Part shown: positions 1-8,241 of the stretch, piece after piece
Layout: the number at the start of each line of letters is the position of its first letter
Position numbering within the stretch: the first letter of the stretch is position 1
Source of the DNA: Bacteroidota bacterium
GTDB lineage: Bacteria; Bacteroidota; Bacteroidia; Chitinophagales; Chitinophagaceae
Length of the DNA stretch: 64,000 nt
Reading direction: 5' to 3'
NCBI GenBank assembly: GCA_029555415.1
Contig: JAKPSI010000128.1
Coordinates: 1-64,000, forward strand
Position numbers and translations under genes: made by a program
The notes under the pieces: generated by a model
Seen by the model: the letters and a program-made list of their open reading frames with translations, nothing else
Databases searched by the model: none
What the model was told of the DNA's origin: nothing

Positions 1-381
1 AACATTACAACCGATGGCATATTAAACGACATCATCAATACCTCTTTGATGATTGGCTCATTGGGTAAATTTTTTGACCCCAAAGGAGAATATCAGCATA
101 TAGCCACCGGATTAACACAATTAAAATCATATATCTACCAGGGAGCATTCCGCAGTGATGAGGCAGTATTGGCTTCGGCGAAAGCAGCCTACCTTGCTAC
201 AATGACATTAACGGGTTATGAGGGTGAAATACAGCGGTGGCAGGACGGCGATGATATTTTGAAATATATGATAAAACCGATTGAATACCAGTTTTTGAAC
301 AAACGAAGGAATATTCCTGGTGGTGCGTTGTTTTATTGGTATCAAACATTGGGGTTGTTGGGTAGGCTGGAAAATGCTTAA
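1..381 (+). CDS. C-terminal part of an unrecognised protein (5' end outside the window)
   Basis: The reading frame is open from the first base of the window to a TAA at 379-381, so this is the tail of a longer gene; the ATG at 46 is only the first internal methionine. The visible 126 residues are soluble, mostly helical-looking, with several aromatic residues near the end (ALFYWYQTLGLLG). I see no signal peptide, membrane segment or catalytic motif, and do not recognise the family. It lies on the same strand as the sigma-factor operon, 75 nt upstream of it. Its base composition is AT-rich like the genes that follow, so it may belong to the same island. Function unknown. Confidence 0.6.
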   Translation, partial: NITTDGILNDIINTSLMIGSLGKFFDPKGEYQHIATGLTQLKSYIYQGAFRSDEAVLASAKAAYLATMTLTGYEGEIQRWQDGDDILKYMIKPIEYQFLNKRRNIPGGALFYWYQTLGLLGRLENA

Positions 382-426
382 TCGTAGACATTTATATTTT
401 TTTTTATGTTAAAAAATTAGTTTTAT

Positions 427-455
427 GGTTACCTTCTTTAATTTTTTTTATAAGT
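427..455 (+). promoter_or_regulatory. GGTTACC-N16-ATAAGT element upstream of the sigma-factor operon
   Basis: GGTTACC at 427-433, a 16-nt T-rich spacer, then ATAAGT at 450-455. The same layout with the same spacer occurs at 7414-7442 and 8242-8270 (minus strand). The form fits an ECF-sigma promoter (-35 plus -10), and its place before the sigma gene suggests autoregulation. The difficulty is that the downstream half ends one base before the ATG at 457, so a normal transcription start would fall just inside the gene. It may therefore be an operator, or the start is non-standard. Confidence 0.6.
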
Positions 456-456
456 A

Positions 457-1053
457 ATGAAAGTAGTTAGTTTTAAAGAGCCTAATAATTATACTGATGA
501 GGAATTAATTAACCTTCTCAGAGAGGATAGTGATGCCCTGTCTATTATTTATAAACGTCATAAATCATACTGTATCAACTTTATGAAAAGCATGTATAAT
601 GATTATGATGAAATTAAAGATATATTCCAAGATGCTGTAATTGTGTTTTATGAGAATTTAAACACGGAAGGTTTCAAATTAACATGCTCTATACAAACGT
701 ATTTGAACTCAATTTGCAGAAATCAAATTTTGAAGAGGATTAATTTTTCAAACAGGTATGAAATCAAAAATGCAGACGATAAAAGTGAATTCTTGGAGAG
801 TATTACAGATTGGTTCGATGATGGGGGTGAGGTGAATAATGAAAGGGTTAATATTATGAAAGATGTTTTAAAAGAGATGAAAGAGGGCTCAAGCAAATGT
901 TATGATATTCTGGTCAGATTTTTCTATCAAAACCAAACAATGGATAAAATTGCCGCTGAGTTAGACTATACCAATGCAGATAATGCAAAAAATCAGAAAT
1001 ACCGTTGCCAGGAAAAATTAAAAAGTGAAGTCTTTAAAAGATTACAAAAGTGA
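457..1053 (+). CDS. ECF-type (sigma-70 family) RNA polymerase sigma factor
   Basis: A 198-residue protein with the usual ECF layout: a region 2 at about residues 15-90 (DEELI, then IKDIFQDAVIVFYENL, the typical core-binding and -10 recognition helices), a short linker, and a region 4 helix-turn-helix at about 135-195 (QTMDKIAAELDYTNADNAKNQ). It should direct RNA polymerase to a small set of promoters. It heads a tight operon: its TGA overlaps the GTG start of the next gene by four bases (GTGA, 1050-1053). The ATG at 457 is kept because no later start preserves region 2, although a promoter-like element ends at 455. The downstream genes encode a membrane protein and two exported peptidases, suggesting release of the sigma factor by proteolysis. 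The family call is firm; the regulation is inferred. Confidence 0.9.
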   Translation: MKVVSFKEPNNYTDEELINLLREDSDALSIIYKRHKSYCINFMKSMYNDYDEIKDIFQDAVIVFYENLNTEGFKLTCSIQTYLNSICRNQILKRINFSNRYEIKNADDKSEFLESITDWFDDGGEVNNERVNIMKDVLKEMKEGSSKCYDILVRFFYQNQTMDKIAAELDYTNADNAKNQKYRCQEKLKSEVFKRLQK

Positions 1054-2132
1054 GTAGCTTAGATAAAAAACATATTGAAATATTTAGGGAATATTTTCTT
1101 TCGCACAATGAAGATGTTCGACGAAATATCAGGAATATTTTGTCGGGGGCTCTGTTGAAGTATCTATCCATTATTGAAATCGGTTTCTTTCGAAATACTA
1201 CAGTTGAAAATATTGCTTCGGAAATCGAAGCTACCCATCTTATTCCGGATTTGAGGCAGTTACAAACAGACTATCATTCATCATTGGAACAAATTTTTGA
1301 AAAGGAAGTGGCTTTTGCAATTAAGGCTACAGAACGAGCCGCCTTTAAAAAAAAATTTGAATCAATTGATTTGGAAGAAGGTTTTCAAATTGATGAATCC
1401 GATATAAAATCGGCAATTACACAAGTAGAGAGGGAATTTATAAAACAAAAGTTTGAAAATCTTGATGAGGGAACAGCAATTAAGCAAAAGCCCCCTGCGC
1501 CAGTAATATCTTTTAACCGGATTATAAGGTATGCTGCTGCCGCAGCCATTATTGGAATTGTTTTTTTGGGAGGGTATCTTATTATCAACAATAGTAAAGA
1601 GCAAAAAAATGGAGGTCTTGCTAAGAATGAAAATAAGAATGACTCAATAAAGACCGAAATAGCTACTAACCTACCAACGATTACCGAGCAAATATCAAAG
1701 CAGCAACTACTTCTTCCTGAATCCTTTGGTTTTGCAAAAGAAGAACCTAAAGTCTTTACCATCGTAACTCTAAATATTAAAAAACAAATAGATACTTTAA
1801 AGAAAATTTATTCAGACGAGATCCAAGGCAAAAATGGCGCTGGCTATGGCCCGATAGCTAAAATAATATCTCAGCAAATGGATTCTTTGTTGAGTATCAG
1901 AAACACTTATACTTATGATGTTACGAATAAGAAAATTGTGCTGAGGCTGGCTAATGACCAGATGGTAGATAAAGTTATTTCAACAGCCCCATCACTAAAA
2001 ACTAATTTATTCGTTAAAATAAACAATGGCTATTATCAGTTAAAGCCAACGATGCAGCCATTGAAATTAATTCCTGTTAAAAATAAAGACACTATTGAGG
2101 AGTTAGAAAAAATTGTGTTTCAAAATTCATAA
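1050..2132 (+). CDS. Single-pass membrane protein, putative anti-sigma or sigma-tethering factor
   Basis: This 360-residue protein starts with GTG inside the stop of the sigma gene, so the two are probably translationally coupled. It has a charged cytoplasmic region (1-158), one membrane span at about 159-180 (Ala/Ile/Gly-rich, flanked by Arg), and a roughly 180-residue domain that should lie in the periplasm. The cytoplasmic part contains an imperfect duplication: ERAAFKKKFESIDLEEG at 95-111 and EREFIKQKFENLDEG at 127-141. The topology and position right after an ECF gene match anti-sigma factors, but I do not see a zinc-type anti-sigma (ZAS) motif or a FecR-like domain. The role as anti-sigma factor or as substrate of the two downstream peptidases is inferred from gene order. 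It could instead be a structural envelope protein. Confidence 0.7.
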   Translation: MSSLDKKHIEIFREYFLSHNEDVRRNIRNILSGALLKYLSIIEIGFFRNTTVENIASEIEATHLIPDLRQLQTDYHSSLEQIFEKEVAFAIKATERAAFKKKFESIDLEEGFQIDESDIKSAITQVEREFIKQKFENLDEGTAIKQKPPAPVISFNRIIRYAAAAAIIGIVFLGGYLIINNSKEQKNGGLAKNENKNDSIKTEIATNLPTITEQISKQQLLLPESFGFAKEEPKVFTIVTLNIKKQIDTLKKIYSDEIQGKNGAGYGPIAKIISQQMDSLLSIRNTYTYDVTNKKIVLRLANDQMVDKVISTAPSLKTNLFVKINNGYYQLKPTMQPLKLIPVKNKDTIEELEKIVFQNS

Positions 2133-2138
2133 AGATTA

Positions 2139-3680
2139 ATGCGTTTAAAGTTTTTACTTATATTATTATTGATTTCATTCAATTTGTTTGCACAGGTAAA
2201 CAAAAAGAAACTTATTATAGCCCAGAAAATCTTTGATAACCTTGTAAATGCCTATGCAAGTAATAAAAGTGCCCCATCTCTAAAAATGCTTTCAAAGGGT
2301 TCCACAAGGGTAGTCGCACAGTACATTGCATCTCCATCCCCAACAGTTCAGGTTGATGAAGCCATATTCGATATATGTATGGGTCTTGGAAAAGATTCAG
2401 CCAATGCTCTGGCTATTATTTTAAGTCATGAGTTGGCACATTATTATAATGATCATAACTGGTGTAGCGATTATGCTTTCGCATTAAGAAATTCCGCATT
2501 GGGAAATACTTTAAACAAAGTGTCTAAGGAATCAAAGATTGAAAAGGAATCCATTGCTGATAGTTACGGCCTGTTTTATTCAAGCCTGGCGGGTTATAGG
2601 CCTTTTGATGTGTTTAATTTATTACTTGACAAAATATATAAGCAGTATAAGTTACCCGAAGTTGTTCCCGGTTATCCATCCAAAAAAGAAAGAAAAGAAA
2701 TCAACAGGGTACAGAAAGAAAAGATTCAAAATTTAATTCCAGTCTTTGAAGCAGGAATAATTCTGCAATATTTGAAATATTATGAAGAGGCAGCTTCTTG
2801 TTTTGAATATTTGACAAAATATTTTCCAAGCAGGGAGATGTATAATAATTATGGTGTTTGTAAAATGTCACTGGCATTAAATTATAAACCTGCCGAAGTA
2901 GTAAGTTTTATTTATCCTGTAGAAATTGATGCTTCAAGCAGGATATATTCTCAAACTGATAGGGGGGATGATACGCTAAATAGAGAAGGGAAATTCAAGG
3001 AACTTACACAGGATGCTAAAACGGCCTTTGATAAAGCAATTAGCCTTGACCCAAAATATATCAAGTCACATATTAACCTTGCTTGTCTATATGATATTAG
3101 GGGAAATTATCAGGCTGCTTTAGGAGTGGTTAACGAAATAGAAAATTTAACCTCTGAAATCAATCCTGACTTACTGCTAATAAAAGCTATTGCCTTGTAT
3201 CACATCAAAAATGTAAATGAATCCGAAAAGATTTTACAAGAAATCAGCAGCAAGCATGGCAACGATATATATGATTACAATTACAAACTACTTGCAAATT
3301 CTATTTTATTTAGTAATGATGTGCAGGCAATTGAAAAATGGAAAGATGCCTGGGTGAACGAACAAGTGATTTTGAGTTCAGATACTTGCAATAGTCGGCA
3401 TAAGGTTCTAAATAGTGTAGCCAACAATAAGGCCGCTATCACTTTTCAGGGTATTGAAGCCTCCCTTTATTTGGGCCGAACTATTTTTGCCGGAAATTCA
3501 TTTTTGATAATGAAAATAAAAAACAAAAGAATCATAGCCGATTTAAATATTTATATAAACGCTGGTACTGATGCCTCTTCAGATTCCAAAAAGCTTGTAA
3601 CAAATAATGGAAAATGTTTCTTAATACACCTGCCCAGCACCACCTGGTCGGTTGTCTACAAAGAGTTTCTGAATGAATAA
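2139..3680 (+). CDS. Exported M48-like zinc metallopeptidase with TPR-like repeats
   Basis: A 513-residue protein with an N-terminal signal peptide (MRLKFLLILLLISFNLFAQ, cleavage after about residue 19). The zinc site is clear: HELAH at residues 97-101 and a third ligand in EKESIAD (Glu137, Asp141), as in M48 peptidases. From about 195 to 400 the protein is helical, with TPR-like pairs (for example the segment around AKTAFDKAISLDPKYIKSHINLACLYDIRGNY). M48 exported proteins of the BepA/LoiP type act in envelope quality control. The gene starts 6 nt after the membrane-protein gene and overlaps the CHAT gene by 8 nt, so all four are one transcript. The likely role is envelope proteolysis, possibly of the preceding membrane protein. 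The C-terminal 100 residues are unrecognised. Confidence 0.85.
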   Translation: MRLKFLLILLLISFNLFAQVNKKKLIIAQKIFDNLVNAYASNKSAPSLKMLSKGSTRVVAQYIASPSPTVQVDEAIFDICMGLGKDSANALAIILSHELAHYYNDHNWCSDYAFALRNSALGNTLNKVSKESKIEKESIADSYGLFYSSLAGYRPFDVFNLLLDKIYKQYKLPEVVPGYPSKKERKEINRVQKEKIQNLIPVFEAGIILQYLKYYEEAASCFEYLTKYFPSREMYNNYGVCKMSLALNYKPAEVVSFIYPVEIDASSRIYSQTDRGDDTLNREGKFKELTQDAKTAFDKAISLDPKYIKSHINLACLYDIRGNYQAALGVVNEIENLTSEINPDLLLIKAIALYHIKNVNESEKILQEISSKHGNDIYDYNYKLLANSILFSNDVQAIEKWKDAWVNEQVILSSDTCNSRHKVLNSVANNKAAITFQGIEASLYLGRTIFAGNSFLIMKIKNKRIIADLNIYINAGTDASSDSKKLVTNNGKCFLIHLPSTTWSVVYKEFLNE

Positions 3681-6600
3681 ATCTCGAAACATATTTTGCC
3701 TGTTCGTGTGTTTTGTATTGCTTTCTATACAAGGAATATCGCAAGATCTTAGAATTGATTTTGAAAGAATTAATTCTGAGAAAGCAAAACAAAAAACAAA
3801 TGGCGATTACATGAACTATCTTGAAAAGGAGGTTCAATCTTTGGAGCGTTCTTATGGAAAAACATCTAAAGAGTATGTGTATTTAAGAGGCTTTTATCTT
3901 GATGAATATCATAAGATTTACCAACCTTATGCAACATTGAATCCAATATCGATAAAGGAATATACAGAAGGGCGTAGTGAATTAGTTCAATTATGTGCTA
4001 AGGTATATGGAGACACATCTGTTCAATATGCAGAGGCTATAGTAATGCATATAACGAACTTTACAAGCCTCTGGAATGGATCATTGAGTGATTCGTCATT
4101 TCTAAATCTGCTGTACTTAACTGATAGGGCAATTAGTATTACATTTTCAACCTCATTGTATGCGCAGGATATAAAATTTGGTTATTTAGCAATGCTTTAT
4201 TCTGAAAAAGGCGACTTGTTTAGTAAAATTGGTGCCAGAGATTCCGCTATAAAATATTATGATAAAGTGTTGGAAATAAAAAAAACGCATCCATTGTATG
4301 ACGCTTCTTTCCCTTCATTTTTATGCAAGTATGCAAATGCTATTGATGACGAAGATGTTCAAAAAGGATTAGATTTTTTAAATGGATACGAGCCTATTAT
4401 TAAGGAAAAATATTTCAAAAGTGACAAGGAAAAATATTTTTCTTATCTCACCAGCATAGTAAGTCATTATTTGAGGACGAATTACATAGATAAGCAGGCA
4501 ATATCGTATTTGTTGCTTGCAGATACGATTTGTTTGAATTTATATGGTGAATTATCAAAAGAATATGTGAATTATTGTGTGGATTTTAAACTTTCCACTT
4601 TCAAAAAAATGGGTTGGAAATCTCAGGTATTTCAGGTTTTGGCAGATTTGGATACTTATATTTTCAAACAGAAAGCAAGTCTTCTAACTCAAGACGACAA
4701 TGTATTTAAAAAATATTATCTGGAATGGTTTTACTATTACCAGTCAATTAATGAAGAGCAAACTGGAGTGACGTACTTAAAATGGTTGGAAAAACATGAT
4801 GTTGATTCTAATCTAAATCGCATTTCATTTTCAAGTAAGATTCTAATATATAGGGAGCTCAGTAATTATTATCGGTTCAAAAATTTTGACAGTTGTTTAA
4901 ATTATAGCGTAAGAGTTCTGGATTTGGAAGTGAAAGCAAAGCAACTTTGGGGAGCTTATGTAATACATCAATATGCAGAAATCGCAAAATTGATGGTGAA
5001 TGCAGTTGATACACCCAATTATGAATTAGCTAACAAGTTTTGTGTATTAGCCGCAGGTGAGTTTAAAGACGCTTATGGACTAAACTCATCCTATTATAAA
5101 TCTGCAATGTTTACTCATGGTAAGTTATTATTTAAAACAGGTAACAAGTCTGATGGACTTAAAGAAATGGCACCTATGGTATATGGAAATTTGAATGATA
5201 ACAGATTTGTGCCACCCCTAAATACAAGCATATTCCAGACTTACGGTGATATTTTGAATCAGGCAAATAGATATGACTCTGCTGATTTTTTTTATGATCA
5301 AATTTATTTAAGAAATAATGCTGCTCAAATTTTTCGAATTTTAGGTAGTTCTGGAGATTATCAACTTAAATCTTTGCAGGACATCTATGCCCAAAACTAT
5401 CTTATATTAACCCAACATTTTCAAAGATTCAGGTCGTACAAATATGATTTTGTTTCCACTAATTTGGCAGAACAACTATTTAAAAAAAACCTGATTTACC
5501 AAATTCAGACATATACAAATGAAGCCATAAAAAATCCTTTTTCAGAACAGGATATAAAAACAGTGCGGCGAATTGAGCAGGATAAAAAAACTTATGACTC
5601 ACTTCTTTATTCCGAATCTCCAGACTTAAACTTTATTGATTCGGCATACAGTGGCCTTGATTTAGATAAAAATTGGTTGTTGCAATCTTATATTTCTAAT
5701 AATTCTAAAGACAGTTCCAGGTTAATAGATTTGAAGAGGGAATATTCATATTCTGAAATTCAAAAAAAGTTAACCAACGGTGAGTGTTTTATTGACATTG
5801 TAAGGTTTTTGATGAATGACAAGGAATTTGGATTTTCCCGGGAACCTTATTATGCAATTGTTCTTGTTGATAAAGCAAGCAACGAAAAATTAAAATATTT
5901 TTTCGTTGAAGATGGCTTACGTTTTGAAAAAGCAGTATTAGACGGTGATATAAATAAAGTTTCATCGCTTCTTTTGCCCTTAATTGATAGGTTGCGGAAC
6001 TACAATAAAGTTTATGTAAATCCTGATGGGGCATTTAATCTTTTGAATTTTTATTCTCTCAAAGACGAGAATGACGAGTATTTGATTAAGAATAAAACTT
6101 TTGTTTATATAAATACTATATCCGGTATTACTGAACCGGTTGATCGTCCTCAAAATAATAATTTTGCAACATTTTTTGGAAATCCACTCTTTAATACAAA
6201 ATCAACTTTTAATACAAGTATTCAAAGGATTACCGTTTTCCCATTTGATGCGGTTAGTAATTTTAAGGAATTGCCTTATTCGAAAATTGAGATTGAAACT
6301 GCATCGGAAACATTGAAAAACAAAGGCTGGAGAACCAAGAAATTTATTGGAGTGCAATGTAATGAGGAGCAATTGAAAAACGAAATGGCCCCTGGTATTT
6401 TACATATTGCCACACATGGGTTTTATATTTCTGAATCAGATACAGCAAAGGGGAGTTTTGCTTTTAAGAGTAATCCTTATCTGAAAAGTGGGTTGATTTT
6501 AGGCACAGTTAGCAATAATGGAAAAAATCTAAATGATAATGTACTAACTGCATATGAGGTTATGGATTTAAATCTCAAAACCACTTCACTTGTTGTTTTG

Positions 6601-6876
6601 AGTGCATGTGAATCTGCAAAAGGAGAGCTTAAACCCGGCCAGGGCGTTTATGGACTTCAACGGGCTTTTAAAATCGCCGGTGCTAAAAATGTTCTTGTTT
6701 CTGTAAAGAATGTAGATGATAAGGCCACACAAATTTTGATGCAGTTTTTTTATGAAAATGTCGCCAAAGGAGAAACTTACACCGCAGCATTAAGAAATGC
6801 GCAATTACAAATGTTAAAGCATCCCTTATTTAATGACCCTAAGTACTGGGATGGCTTTATTCTTATTGGACAATAA
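3673..6876 (+). CDS. Exported TPR-CHAT (caspase-like) peptidase
   Basis: A 1067-residue protein. Residues 1-24 form a signal peptide (ending GISQ), which would place the enzyme outside the cytoplasm. Residues about 30-640 are helical with TPR-like repeats. The last 300 residues are a CHAT domain with the catalytic pair visible: His915 in HIATHGFY and Cys979 in LSACESAKGELKPGQGVYGL, followed by the usual FKIAGAKNVL and final YWDGFILIG strands. CHAT domains are caspase-family cysteine peptidases, some activated by partners bound to their TPRs. Its start overlaps the metallopeptidase stop by 8 nt, and a terminator follows directly, so it is the last gene of the sigma operon. An exported CHAT enzyme encoded with a sigma factor and a membrane protein suggests signal-dependent cleavage. 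The real substrate is unknown. Confidence 0.85.
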   Translation: MNKSRNIFCLFVCFVLLSIQGISQDLRIDFERINSEKAKQKTNGDYMNYLEKEVQSLERSYGKTSKEYVYLRGFYLDEYHKIYQPYATLNPISIKEYTEGRSELVQLCAKVYGDTSVQYAEAIVMHITNFTSLWNGSLSDSSFLNLLYLTDRAISITFSTSLYAQDIKFGYLAMLYSEKGDLFSKIGARDSAIKYYDKVLEIKKTHPLYDASFPSFLCKYANAIDDEDVQKGLDFLNGYEPIIKEKYFKSDKEKYFSYLTSIVSHYLRTNYIDKQAISYLLLADTICLNLYGELSKEYVNYCVDFKLSTFKKMGWKSQVFQVLADLDTYIFKQKASLLTQDDNVFKKYYLEWFYYYQSINEEQTGVTYLKWLEKHDVDSNLNRISFSSKILIYRELSNYYRFKNFDSCLNYSVRVLDLEVKAKQLWGAYVIHQYAEIAKLMVNAVDTPNYELANKFCVLAAGEFKDAYGLNSSYYKSAMFTHGKLLFKTGNKSDGLKEMAPMVYGNLNDNRFVPPLNTSIFQTYGDILNQANRYDSADFFYDQIYLRNNAAQIFRILGSSGDYQLKSLQDIYAQNYLILTQHFQRFRSYKYDFVSTNLAEQLFKKNLIYQIQTYTNEAIKNPFSEQDIKTVRRIEQDKKTYDSLLYSESPDLNFIDSAYSGLDLDKNWLLQSYISNNSKDSSRLIDLKREYSYSEIQKKLTNGECFIDIVRFLMNDKEFGFSREPYYAIVLVDKASNEKLKYFFVEDGLRFEKAVLDGDINKVSSLLLPLIDRLRNYNKVYVNPDGAFNLLNFYSLKDENDEYLIKNKTFVYINTISGITEPVDRPQNNNFATFFGNPLFNTKSTFNTSIQRITVFPFDAVSNFKELPYSKIEIETASETLKNKGWRTKKFIGVQCNEEQLKNEMAPGILHIATHGFYISESDTAKGSFAFKSNPYLKSGLILGTVSNNGKNLNDNVLTAYEVMDLNLKTTSLVVLSACESAKGELKPGQGVYGLQRAFKIAGAKNVLVSVKNVDDKATQILMQFFYENVAKGETYTAALRNAQLQMLKHPLFNDPKYWDGFILIGQ

Positions 6877-6904
6877 AAAATGCCGCTTTAGATGGCGGCA
6901 TTTT
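6877..6904. terminator. Bidirectional rho-independent terminator
   Basis: Stem TGCCGC (6881-6886) pairs with GCGGCA (6895-6900), extended by AAAA before and TTTT after, with an 8-nt loop. It sits between the end of the CHAT gene and the convergent Ser/Tyr-rich gene and can serve both. Confidence 0.85.
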
Positions 6905-6924
6905 ATAACTTCCTTTTCCCTGAT

Positions 6925-7374
6925 TTAGTACCTGATGTAGCTGTAAGTGGATACGCTAATTGAAGATGAGTAAATTGAACTACTGCTGTAGTAACTTGAT
7001 GTGGAATAGGTGGGTACACTATATGTGTTGTAATAAGTCGGAGTGCTATAATTATACGATGAAGAACTGTAAGAAGGTGTGCTGTAAGTTGAATAAGACG
7101 GAGAGCTATAGCTATATGACGAATAACTTGGGGTAGAATAGCTGCTGGAAGAATAATAGCTGTCTCCAGGCTTTGTACCGGCAACTCCTGTATAGGGATT
7201 AGTATTACCAATAGTACTCCAATTATCATTACGAGTACTATTAGGTAATGTTCTGTAATATCCTTGCACATAAGTCCCATTGCTACGGGTGTAACCACTT
7301 ACATAAGTAGAGCCTTGAGCAAATGAAGCAACAGCTACAAAAAGAATGGCGATTGATAAGAGCAACTTTTTCAT
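6925..7374 (-). CDS. Secreted Ser/Tyr-rich low-complexity protein
   Basis: A 149-residue protein with a clear signal peptide (MKKLLLSIAILFVAVASFAQ). The first mature segment (residues 21-70) contains SGYTRSNGTYVQGYYRT and DNWSTIGNTNPYTG; from memory this is a recurring but uncharacterised motif in small bacterial exported proteins. The remaining half is almost only Ser, Tyr, Thr and Pro in irregular units such as YSTPSYSS. Such a chain should be disordered or form tyrosine-rich, cross-linkable surface material. It faces the CHAT gene across a shared terminator and has its own copy of the GGTTACC-N16 element 40-68 nt upstream, so it is probably a target of the nearby sigma factor. No enzymatic motif is seen. 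An antisense frame covers the same bases but shows no protein-like features. Confidence 0.75.
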   Translation of the reverse strand: MKKLLLSIAILFVAVASFAQGSTYVSGYTRSNGTYVQGYYRTLPNSTRNDNWSTIGNTNPYTGVAGTKPGDSYYSSSSYSTPSYSSYSYSSPSYSTYSTPSYSSSSYNYSTPTYYNTYSVPTYSTSSYYSSSSIYSSSISVSTYSYIRY

Positions 7375-7413
7375 AATTTTTAGTTTTTAGTTTTTTTGAT
7401 TTGTTTTATACTA

Positions 7414-7442
7414 ATCTATAAGCAAAGTGTTCGGAGGTAACC
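7414..7442 (-). promoter_or_regulatory. GGTTACC-N16-ATAGAT promoter element of the Ser/Tyr-rich gene
   Basis: On the minus strand GGTTACC (7442-7436) is followed after exactly 16 nt by ATAGAT (7419-7414). A start of transcription about 7 nt further would leave a 5' leader of roughly 30 nt before the ATG at 7374, which is reasonable. It matches the elements at 427-455 and 8242-8270 in both halves and spacing, while the spacer sequence differs. Confidence 0.7.
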
Positions 7443-7490
7443 AGGAATTTTGAGATTTTTTAAAATTATTTTTAAGTGATTGAAAATTAA

Positions 7491-7985
7491 TTAGTTACTG
7501 CACTTAAAAAGCAGGAATAGAATATTGGTAATCACTATATAGATAATCAACCTGGGAATGCTCATTGCAGCAGCGTAACCTGCATCTTTCAAAATTCCGC
7601 CTGCATCTTTTACCGCCTGCCGGGTTATATCTCTGGCTTGCCTTTTGGCTGAGTCCATCCATGAACGCAGTTTTTCATCTTCAAATTGAAACTCATCCGC
7701 ATTTGAATTTCTGTTTATTGAATCTGATGTTTCATTTGTTTTGTTTTCACTTTTCTCATACGAATAAAAACGGGTCCATTCCCTGTTATAAAGCTTCCTG
7801 GCTTCAGTATCAGACAAAATCAGATATGCTTCATTGATTAACTGCATTTTCGCAGTTGCCTCAGGGTTGTTTGGGTGCAAATCTGGATGGAACTTTTTTA
7901 CAAGCTTTCTGTATCCAGCTTTAATTTCAGATGCATCTGCATTAAATCCAATTCCTAAAATCTCATAGTAATCAATAAAAGACAT
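7491..7985 (-). CDS. J-domain (DnaJ-like) protein with C-terminal membrane anchor
   Basis: A 164-residue protein. Residues 4-70 form a J domain with the diagnostic HPD at 33-35 (KKFHPDLHPNN) and the usual helix I start DYYEILGI. A charged linker (75-110) follows, then an Ala/Arg/Gly segment and a hydrophobic C-terminal span at about 140-160 that should anchor it in the inner membrane with the J domain in the cytoplasm. J domains stimulate the ATPase of DnaK-type chaperones, so this would recruit Hsp70 to the membrane. It lacks the Gly/Phe and zinc regions of DnaJ proper. It starts 2 nt after the small membrane-protein gene and shares that gene's GGTTACC-N16 promoter, placing it in the presumed sigma regulon. 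Confidence 0.85.
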   Translation of the reverse strand: MSFIDYYEILGIGFNADASEIKAGYRKLVKKFHPDLHPNNPEATAKMQLINEAYLILSDTEARKLYNREWTRFYSYEKSENKTNETSDSINRNSNADEFQFEDEKLRSWMDSAKRQARDITRQAVKDAGGILKDAGYAAAMSIPRLIIYIVITNILFLLFKCSN

Positions 7986-7987
7986 AA

Positions 7988-8185
7988 TTACTTTTTTAGG
8001 GTAGGTTCATTATTGCTTTTTTCTTCACTTGGCTTATACTTCCACACAGCAAATAAGGCGGCAAGGCCAATCATATTGACAATAATAATTGGAGTACCTG
8101 CTTCCGTTTTCGCAAAAGTCATTATCATCATAATAATTAATGTGATGAATAGTTTTAAAACTATTCTGATGAATTTGTTTGTCAT
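7988..8185 (-). CDS. Small two-span membrane protein of unknown function
   Basis: 65 residues with two hydrophobic stretches (about 8-26 and 33-50) and a short charged tail (KYKPSEEKSNNEPTLKK). Family not recognised. The support for a real gene is position: it ends 2 nt before the J-domain gene, lies on the same strand, and a promoter-like GGTTACC-N16-ATTAGT element lies 57-85 nt upstream of its ATG. It may be a partner of the membrane-anchored J-domain protein. Confidence 0.6.
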   Translation of the reverse strand: MTNKFIRIVLKLFITLIIMMIMTFAKTEAGTPIIIVNMIGLAALFAVWKYKPSEEKSNNEPTLKK

Positions 8186-8241
8186 GTTAATTTGTTTTGA
8201 TGTGGATAATTTTTTAGAGCTTCAATGTGCGTCCATCAACA

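Noticed and set aside
3673-6876. TPR-CHAT protein as a type III-E CRISPR (Craspase) subunit
   Set aside because: No cas genes or repeat array in the window, and the protein has a signal peptide, so it is not a cytoplasmic Csx29.
6903-7298. 131-codon minus-strand frame overlapping the Ser/Tyr-rich gene
   Set aside because: Overlapping frame without a signal peptide; its Ile/Leu/His-rich composition reflects the repeated codons of the real gene.
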